From Cavenderia fasciculata (lineage: Eukaryota > Evosea > Eumycetozoa > Acytosteliales > Cavenderiaceae): a stretch of 64,000 bases of DNA. Location of the stretch: positions 806,001 to 870,000 of the forward strand of contig NW_004457718.1 in NCBI RefSeq assembly GCF_000203815.1, read 5' to 3'. The position numbers were made by a program, and so were the translations under genes. Below are positions 56,697 through 64,000 of the stretch, one piece after another. The notes under the pieces are model-generated. The model did no database searches. It worked only from the letters and a program-made list of their open reading frames with translations, and was not told where the DNA came from. Numbering within the stretch: position 1 is the first letter of the stretch; every line of letters starts with the position of its first letter.

Positions 56697-57005
56697 ATGG
56701 CAAACAAAAATAGAGTATGGATTTCAAATGATGGAGCATGCATGTATACTGGTTTGAGTGGTCAACATGGAGATGGTTTTGGTGATTGGTTCAAGAAAGC
56801 ATATAATTTTGTAAAAGACAACAAATTGGTATCTAGAGGAGCAAAGGCACTTGGTGATGCTGGTGTTCCCTATGCTGGCAAGATTGGAGAAGTTGCAGAC
56901 AAATTGGGTTATGGGCATAAACCTAGACGTAAAAGAGCACAAAGAGGAGGAACTCAATATGGAATTAATGGTGGAGGTAAGAAGAGAAGAATGACAAGAA
57001 AATAA
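56697..57005 (+). CDS. Polinton amphipathic/basic virion-like protein
   Basis: 102 residues. The middle region GDGFGDWFKKAYNFVKDN then GAKALGDAGVPYAGKIGEVAD and KLGYG forms amphipathic helices with small-residue spacing. The C terminus is strongly basic and Gly-rich (KPRRKRAQRGG, GGGKKRRMTRK). This combination is found in small Polinton and adenovirus core or pVI-like proteins that interact with membranes or condense DNA. Position within the structural cluster supports a virion role; the exact counterpart is uncertain. Confidence 0.65.
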   Translation: MANKNRVWISNDGACMYTGLSGQHGDGFGDWFKKAYNFVKDNKLVSRGAKALGDAGVPYAGKIGEVADKLGYGHKPRRKRAQRGGTQYGINGGGKKRRMTRK

Positions 57006-57042
57006 TATATTAATTATTGATCAATTATTAATATAAAAAAAA

Positions 57043-58047
57043 ATGACATCCAAATTTGTAGATTTATTAAATGATTTTCAAGATATTGCTATTGGACAAG
57101 TTGATGAACTTACTATTACTGATCAATTAATAGTTGAAAATACAACAAATCAAATAGTTTTTGGTGATTTACAAGTCATATTAAATGTAGATACATCATC
57201 ACAATCAACAATTATTATTCCAACTATTGGTGAAAAGAAAATTGCTCAAGTTTTATTGACAGAAACAGATCAAACTATAAATGGGCACAAAACCTTTAGT
57301 GAAAGTTTGCAAGTAGACAAGATCATTGAAACAAATGAAATGAAAACAAATACGATTACTCCTCAATCAGGAGGAGCCATTACTATTGGAGGAAATTTGG
57401 TGGCAAGTGGCAAAACAACAGTAAATGATCTTCAAATTAATGGAAAAGTAAGTATCAATACATTACAAATAGATAATGTTGAATGTGATTCACTAACAAC
57501 AAATACCATTACAGGAGATACAATGAATATTGAACCAACAAAATCTCTTTTTCTAAATGCACCATCAGTAATAGCAAACCAATTATCATTTGTCAATCCC
57601 ATTGAAGGTTATATTCCTACTCCTTTAAATTATTATGAATATTATAGCAATTGGGTGCAATTTAAATATAATATATCAAGTGGCTCGTATGTTTATTCAT
57701 TTAACCCAATACATTATGTTAGGATTGGTAAGCTTGTTACTCTTTGTGTTGATTCATCAATTAAAATAGTAATGAATGGACCTGCTAACCAAAACTCGGT
57801 AGTGTATACTGACGTTGGGGTTGTTCCTAAAAGATTTAGACTTCGAAATCTACAGATGGTTACAATGTCAACATACCAAAAAGTTTATCCATCTTTATCT
57901 ATTCAACCTTGTAGGGTTTGTTTGTTGCTCAGTGGACAGTTGGTAATCCAAAATAGTGATGGAAGTGGAATCTCCTGTGATGGCAATCAATACTTTTCAA
58001 TCGATCCATTTTCCATCAGCTATGTTGCAAATGATATTGATTGGTAG
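57043..58047 (+). CDS. Polinton fibre/spike-like protein
   Basis: 334 residues ending 3 bp before the right terminal repeat. The first 170 residues contain beta-repeat text (QTINGHKTFSESLQVDKI, ITIGGNLVASGKTTVNDLQ, VSINTLQIDNVECDSLTTN), which resembles trimeric shaft repeats of viral fibres and phage tail spikes. Residues about 180-334 are a compact beta domain with NYYEYYSNWVQFKYN and YVRIGKLVTLCVD, likely the receptor-binding head. It may be the particle's attachment protein. Confidence 0.7.
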   Translation: MTSKFVDLLNDFQDIAIGQVDELTITDQLIVENTTNQIVFGDLQVILNVDTSSQSTIIIPTIGEKKIAQVLLTETDQTINGHKTFSESLQVDKIIETNEMKTNTITPQSGGAITIGGNLVASGKTTVNDLQINGKVSINTLQIDNVECDSLTTNTITGDTMNIEPTKSLFLNAPSVIANQLSFVNPIEGYIPTPLNYYEYYSNWVQFKYNISSGSYVYSFNPIHYVRIGKLVTLCVDSSIKIVMNGPANQNSVVYTDVGVVPKRFRLRNLQMVTMSTYQKVYPSLSIQPCRVCLLLSGQLVIQNSDGSGISCDGNQYFSIDPFSISYVANDIDW

Positions 58048-58049
58048 TT

Positions 58050-58322
58050 GGTTAAAATTATGAATCTACAAAATCAATCCAATATTTTTCTTTTTTTTTG
58101 AAAATAATGCTATCTTTTTTAACCTAATAACTTTCCTATAAAAGTATTAAAAGTTAAAATTAAAGTACAAAATAAAAATAAATAAATAAAAAATATAATT
58201 CTAAAAATAATTAACTTTTTTAACTTAATAACCTATAATATCATAATTGAATGAGCCCCGCAAGGGCGAATGGTATATACTTTTTTTTGGGAGCGCAGCG
58301 ATCCAACAGCCGAACCACACAC
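58050..58322 (-). repeat. Right terminal inverted repeat of the Polinton
   Basis: This 273-bp repeat is the reverse complement of 42169-42454. It ends CAGCCGAACCACACAC. The two arms differ by one substitution and three small length differences, so the insertion is young or the arms were recently homogenised. Confidence 0.95.
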
Positions 58323-58328
58323 GTTGGT
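58323..58328. repeat. Right 6-bp target site duplication (GTTGGT)
   Basis: A perfect copy of the left duplication, set directly against the right inverted repeat. Confidence 0.85.
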
Positions 58329-58591
58329 GGTGGAGTATAGTAGTTCAAGTGGAATTGATTTTTGATGGTGATGATATCATTTTCATCTATTTTTGTCAGT
58401 ATAATATGTGGGAAATTTAGAAATCACTTGTTGAATATTAATGATAATATTGGGCATATATGACGTACATACAACTACCATTTTTAACAAGACACATTTA
58501 TAAGAATAGAATAGAATAGAATCCCCATTTATTGGTGATGATGGAAGCGATCATTTAGAAAGAACCCAATCATTTTTAAAATTCCACTCCA

Positions 58592-58626
<35 letters not shown>

Positions 58627-59268
58627 TAATCGTTGATTTTATTTATTTAAAAATAGAACTTGGAATCATTGTATCCAAAATTGGAAATCTTAGTGATTTA
58701 TCAAAAATTTGATTGGATTGATTGATTGATGCTATTAATAAATCAAGAAAAGAATGCAGTTAATCGTGTTTATAATATTGTTGTTACACTATCATGTGTT
58801 CACAAGACAGGATCTTTAGATCAATTAGATCATTTCGATCAATTAGATTATATTTTTTTAAAACCAGGCTTAAATGAAATCCTGGTAACAATTCATTGAA
58901 TATTATTTATAATACATATAAATGATTCATCAATTGGAATTAATTATCAAAGTATTAATATATTCATTATAAATAAAAAATATCTTTTAAAAATTAATTA
59001 ATTAATTACTTTACTTTTTTTTGGGTTATGACTCACAATGAAAAATGATTCATTACACTCTCTTGAGATGATGTGCTGAAACTTATCTCTCTCACTCTCT
59101 TTTAATTTATAAATTACATTATTATACACACGCACACTCACGCTCATACATAGATAGATAGATCTATTGTTTTTGTAATACATTATATTTATTCAAATTT
59201 GTATTATTACAAGAATAGTAATAGTTAAAAAAAGAGTAGAGAGAAGAAGAGTCGAGTAAAGCTGTGTG
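58329..59268. other. Intergenic region right of the Polinton
   Basis: About 940 bp of A/T-rich DNA with (CTTT)n at about 58592-58627 and short palindromes (TTAATTAATTAATTA near 58995). No gene is seen. It is the continuation of the host spacer that the element split. Confidence 0.5.
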
Positions 59269-59373
<105 letters not shown>

Positions 59374-59412
59374 CTGAGATATAGATAGATATAGAAAGAA
59401 AGAAAAGAGATC

Positions 59413-60514
59413 ATGTCATCAATACCAACAATCTTATGGAAATTATATAAATTCTTTGTACATTTATTTACAGGAACATCAGAGATTGAGAGAATATGTC
59501 ATGACTATGAGTTGGGTGGTCATCAGAGAATGATGCTCATTGAACAGAGTATCAAGTTATCGACTAAACTCAATGATATCAAGAGAGCAATGTCTCACGA
59601 ATTCGATCCACAAGATGTTGCTCAAATGATTGCTGACACCAAGAAAATGAATAGAGAATTACTTGCTTTTGAATCAATGTATGACAATAAAGTAATAATA
59701 TATTATGATGAAGCCAATTACTAATTTACAATGAATCAATCTATAGAATTTCAAATTTAGTATCAGCATTGGAACCATTGAGTAGACATGAAACATTAAA
59801 AACAACTGTAAATACATTAAAGGATGAAAAATACAACACTGAAAATAGATCACATGAAGAGAAATTGGAAAAAGTATGTAAATTATATTTATAAATAATA
59901 TAATAATGGTAACCTAACAAACACTTACCTTGGTTACTATTTTTTAGTTGTGGGATGATCTTTGTCCAAATGTTAGAAGATCTTCAAGACATACATCAGA
60001 ATGGGGAGAGATTGGATTCCAAGGAAAGGATCCAGCCACTGATTTTAGAGGAATGGGTGTTTTGGGACTTGACAATCTATCATACCTTGCAGACAGTCAT
60101 CAACAAGAGGCTCATAGAATGCTTTTATGTGCCAACAGTAAATATAAATATCCATTTGCAATCACTGGTATCAACATTACTGGTCTATTGGTTGGTCTAC
60201 TTCAAAAGGATTTATTAAGAAATTATTTTTATTATTCTGGTTATACTATTGATAAATTTAATGATCTCTATGGTATGTTAATTACTTATATAATCACTAC
60301 ACACAATATAAATTAACTTATTATTTTAATTTAATTAAATTTAGCTCAAGTATTTATTCAATTTAATGATTTCTATCAATCAAAGAAACCGGAAAATGTA
60401 ATGCAATTTGGAACCATTATGAAAGAGTTTACAGAATATTTGAAAAACAAATTACTCAATGCAACTTATAATCCATCAACCAATTCTTTTGAAATTGAAT
60501 GGGCACCTTTATAA
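59413..60514 (+). CDS. ELMO-domain protein (4 exons)
   Basis: Exons 59413-59678, 59747-59873, 59948-60272 and 60345-60514, with GTATG donors, AG acceptors and consistent phase, coding for 295 residues. The N terminus (ILWKLYKFFVHLFTGTSEIERIC) resembles ELMOD proteins. Exon 3 carries the ELMO signature: WGEIGFQGKDPATDFRGMG followed by LGLDNLSYLADSH. Small ELMO-only proteins act as Arf/Arl GTPase-activating proteins, or with DOCK proteins in Rac activation. The arginine and aromatic residues of the conserved motif are intact. Dictyostelids have several such genes; I cannot tell which this is. Confidence 0.9.
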
Positions 60515-61405
60515 ACAAATATCCAAATAGTATTTGGTTGAAACTTTTGTATACTCGTTCCAATATTGACCATTTGTGTTTTATTTATTTATTTGTTTGT
60601 TTTGGTTTTGTTAAGTACTTACATTGCTTATTGATTGAGAGTTGATTCTTGTTTCAACTCTACTATACTCTACTCTTACTCTACTCTGTTCTTTAAATCC
60701 TTTGTCGACCAACTCATATACCAATATATTTACAGCGCTGTATAAGGGTTGACAGACAAAGGATATAAAGAACAGAGGTAAAGTGTATCACTGTTAAAGC
60801 GGTGGATGATGGTCATACTATCCAGATAATTTTCAAAGGCTTTGTGAAAGTCCTAACTTTCACCAATATTAATCACAAATAATCTAGTACCATTGTTATT
60901 GACCTATACTTTCTTTCAAAAGAATGACTTTTATGAGTATTAGTAAATGATCAAATGAGATGAAAGGAAATGTATACATTTCTCACAAACCTATTACGCC
61001 AGACACGTGGTATGAATTCGTTGTTCCTATGCCGATGGATTTCGGGGTGACCTCCGAAAGACCCTAAAGGATGACCATCGAAAATGTTGAATGTCTGAAA
61101 GACTACCTTGCACTCCAATTCACTAGAAAAGAAGATGATGAATTTGGATGTATCCACTGAAACAGTCATCAACCAGAGAAGAACAATGCGTAGTAGTAGT
61201 CGTGCCTCTCCCACCTGCAAGACCAGACGAGTATGTGTACAATTAAGATGAGCATGATGATCGTGAACGATTGTTCATGAAGATCTTCACTTCTGTGCAA
61301 GATGTTGGATATAAAAAAAAACCAAACAAAAATAATAATAATGTATTAATAATATTTTGAACCAAATTTAATGGAAGATAGATAGATAGATAGATTGATT
61401 GATAG
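60515..61405. other. Intergenic region with hairpin and faint coding remnants
   Basis: About 890 bp. The left part holds the 94-nt hairpin listed separately. Around 60950-61220 base composition becomes more even, and both strands show short frames without start or known motif; this may be a decayed gene. A (GATA)n tract precedes the ankyrin gene (about 61377-61395). Confidence 0.4.
60684..60777. ncRNA. Imperfect 37-bp-arm hairpin, possible small-RNA precursor
   Basis: Left arm 60684-60720 begins CTCTGTTCTTTAAATCC; the right arm ends GGATATAAAGAACAGAG. About 31 of 37 positions pair, with a roughly 20-base loop containing the palindrome CAGCGCTG. The outer 23 pairs have one mismatch. Size and shape are like a pre-miRNA or a foldback element; there is no evidence of expression. 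Confidence 0.45.
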
Positions 61406-61954
61406 ATGACACACAACACTACAACACCTTTATTATTAGTATTTAAATCAAGGTATTTGACAAAACTGATATTCAAACATATTGAAGAGATTCATAAACA
61501 ACAAGAAGAAGAAGAAGTAAAAGATGGTACCGGTAGTATCATCAATCGAGCATTAAAAGGTAGAGAGATCATCAAACGTGGTGTTCTATCAATGATATCA
61601 ATCTATGCAATGCCATGGAACTTTATCAAACATTATTTAAAGGTATCTTTGTCATCTGATGATGATGATGACACAAAGATATTCAGTCAAGTTAAATTAA
61701 ATATTATCACAATGTATTGTGGTCATCGTAATGCAACTTTGGATACTCTTATACATTTGATTGATGATTGGGCACCCGATTTCGATCCTCAAGAAACACA
61801 TTCACATTTGGCTTCATATATTGCTGAAGTTGGTCATGTCGATCTATTAGAGTATCTTATCAATAGGTATCCAAATATCAACCTTGATTCAGCTGGTGAT
61901 ATTGCCGCTGAATTTGGTCATTTATCAATATTAAAGTTATTGGATAATCTACCA

Positions 61955-61996
<42 letters not shown>

Positions 61997-63966
61997 ATGC
62001 TCTGCAATATTACAAGATATCTCTCTAAAAATGCAATGTATAGAGCTGTTTCAAATGGTCATTTGGAAATTGTAAAGGTACTTGTATAATGAAATTAAAT
62101 TAAGAGAGAGAGATAGATGATCGACAAACCAAACAAACAACTTACATATATATATATATATATATAAATTTACATTATAGTTTCTACATTATAATGTTGA
62201 AATTAATTATAAAAAATTGAATGATGAATATCAAACTTGTATGATTGATCTGGCTGCCAAGAATGGATATTTTGAAATATTAAAGGTATTGTATAGCACA
62301 AAATAATATTATAATCAAATGTAGACTAACCATTCTTAATATCATTTAAATAGTTTCTTCATTTAAATCAAACTCAAAGTGAGATCCTCCAGTGTACGAC
62401 TTTTGCAATGGATAGAGCTGCTCAAGGTGGTTTCTTTGAGATTGTCAAAGTATGTCATTATTAATTCAATGTATATTTACCAAAATAACTAATATTATTC
62501 TATAAATATAGTTTCTACATTTTAATCGTACAGAGGGTTGTTCAGAGAGTGCTATGAATTCTGCCGCACAGATTGGCGATATTGAAATGTTAAAGGTATA
62601 AATGAAAACAACCAAAACAAAGACAAGAGAGAGATGTCACATCTCTAACCATATTTTAAATTCAATAGTTTCTACATTTAAATAGAACGGAGGGATGCAC
62701 AACTGATGCTATGGATCAAGCATCAAAGAACGGATTCATTGATATTGTTATATTTCTTCATGAAAATAGAACAGAAGGTTGCACGGTGGATGCTATGGAT
62801 AATTCAAATAGTTTGGAAATCATTCAATACCTTCATAATCATCGCACAGAAGGATGCACAAAAGCAGCCATGGCAAGAGCCGCAGAAAACGGAAAATTAA
62901 ATATAGTCCAATGGTTACACTATAATAGAACAGATTCTGGATGTTCAAGAGATGCTATTGGAAATGCAGCAAAGAATGGTCATATTGATATGGTTAAGGT
63001 ATGCTAGATCAATTATATATATTACTCTATTATAATTTATACCAACATCCAATTCCTTTTATTTTTCTCTCTCTTTTAGTTTCTATTTAATAATAGGACA
63101 GAAGGATGGGATAATAATGCAACTGATCGTGCAATCAATTCAAATGGTAGCATGGAGATGATTACATTTATTCATGAAAATCTTTATACTGGGTGTTCTT
63201 CAGATGGAGTAAATGCTGCCGTCATTAATGATAGATTAGATATAATCGAATATTTACATTATCATTACCCACAATCTAATATTTGGTCAGTTAATACAAT
63301 GGATTTAGCTGCGAGATATGGCCATCTAAATATTGTCAAAGTATGTATGAATTTAAATAGATATTTGATCTCTAATTAACAAAATTAATTATCTTTTGAT
63401 TTATATAGTTTTTAAAAGTAAATAGATCAGAAGGATGTTCAAATATGGGATTAGAGTATGCGTGTGACAAGGGACACTTTCAAATTGTTAGATATCTTTC
63501 TGACAATATACCAAATATTAGGATATCACGTGATGCTATGGATAATGCCGCGCGTAATGGGCATATTGATATTGTTCGAGTGAGTATATTGAAAATAATT
63601 AATAATTAATAATAATTAATAATAATAATTCTTTGTACTAATACTTTTTCTTCTTATTTGATTTAGTTTTTACAATATAGTAGAACAGAAGGATGTACAC
63701 CATTGGTTGCTATTAATGGTGCAGCTCAAAGGGGGCATTTACAAGTAGTAGAGTTTTTACACAAGATTCGTAATGAAAAGTGTTCGTCAGAAGCTCTCCT
63801 CGCTCACCATTTATGTAAATCCAATAATTATACAGATGTGTTTAGATATTTGGTTACGAATCGTATGGTATCAAAAATGCAAATATTAGATCATCTTGCA
63901 AAATACTCTTGGTTTTGTTATGAAGTACTTGATCTTGCCAATCAATATTTAAATTCATCAATATAA
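61406..63966 (+). CDS. Eight-exon short-ankyrin-repeat protein
   Basis: Exons 61406-62077, 62181-62285, 62354-62449, 62512-62595, 62669-62998, 63080-63340, 63409-63579 and 63667-63966. Every intron is phase 0, giving 672 residues. The N-terminal domain (SRYLTKLIFKHI, MISIYAMPWNFIKHYL) is shared with the gene at 21500-23887. A CAA-coded Gln run follows near 61965-61996. From exon 2 on, each exon starts with FLH/FLQ-type residues and ends after IVK or LK, so exons equal one or several ankyrin-like units of about 28 residues (NRTEGCTTDAMDQASKNGFI). The C terminus (LLAHHLCKSNNYTDVFRYL) lacks repeats. Probably a cytoplasmic scaffold; partners unknown. Confidence 0.9.
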
Positions 63967-64000
63967 TAATAATCAAAAAAAAAACCGTGTGGCAAATCAA

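Larger units (their letters stand above)
42169..58322. mobile_element. Polinton/Maverick virus-like element, looks whole
   Basis: The 16,154-bp element is bounded by near-identical inverted repeats and a 6-bp target duplication. Parts from left to right: hypothetical gene, captured amylase piece, SF3 helicase, chromodomain integrase, small Cys/His protein, family B polymerase, 40-bp tandem repeat, spliced passenger gene, small membrane protein, cysteine protease, basic protein, penton-like minor capsid, major capsid, small beta-protein, packaging ATPase, amphipathic basic protein and fibre-like protein. Capsid, protease, ATPase, integrase and polymerase together define Polintons (Polintoviricetes and kin), which may exist as both transposon and virus. 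A separate SF3 helicase and a short polymerase are also features of virophage relatives. All core frames are open and the ends almost identical, so insertion looks recent; at most one or two apparent breaks. Confidence 0.95.

Overview
The window looks like nuclear DNA of a dictyostelid social amoeba. Intergenic DNA is very A/T-rich with many short tandem repeats. Coding regions carry Asn, Gln, Ser, Thr and Asp runs. Introns are short (about 50-100 bp) with GTATGT/GTAAGT donors. Family content also fits: FNIP/F-box-like and short-repeat ankyrin proteins, membrane beta-helix proteins, a Ste20/PAK kinase, a Sec1 SM protein and an ELMO protein. I cannot name the species.

Region 1-8.2 kb holds two divergent paralogues encoding large secreted or membrane parallel beta-helix proteins; the left one runs off the window. 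Region 8.7-13 kb holds an ARMC1-like gene, an ankyrin-family-like gene, a decayed coding stretch and a three-exon cornichon gene. Region 13.4-19.4 kb holds a p21-activated kinase with a long 5' region. Region 19.4-38 kb holds an FNIP/F-box-like gene, a five-exon ankyrin gene, a small conserved hypothetical, a Lys/Glu-rich coiled-coil protein, an LRR-like gene, a large protein resembling fungal PX-associated proteins, a complete six-exon Sec1/Munc18 gene, and a CENP-B-type helix-turn-helix protein. Region 38-42.2 kb shows no convincing gene.

Positions 42169-58322 are a 16.15-kb Polinton/Maverick virus-like element. It has near-identical terminal inverted repeats of about 280 bp, flanked by a perfect 6-bp target duplication (GTTGGT). 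It carries the expected parts: chromodomain retroviral-type integrase, compact family B DNA polymerase, SF3 helicase, adenovirus-type cysteine protease, packaging ATPase, minor (penton) and major capsid proteins, and small structural and fibre-like proteins. It looks essentially whole, with at most one or two apparent breaks, and recently inserted. Two passengers look host-derived by codon use: a C-terminal piece of a GH13 alpha-amylase-type gene, and an intron-containing coiled-coil gene.

Region 58.3-64 kb returns to host DNA: a perfect (ATCA)26 microsatellite just before a four-exon ELMO-domain gene, a 94-nt imperfect hairpin in the following intergenic region, and an eight-exon ankyrin gene whose phase-0 introns coincide with the ankyrin-like repeat units.
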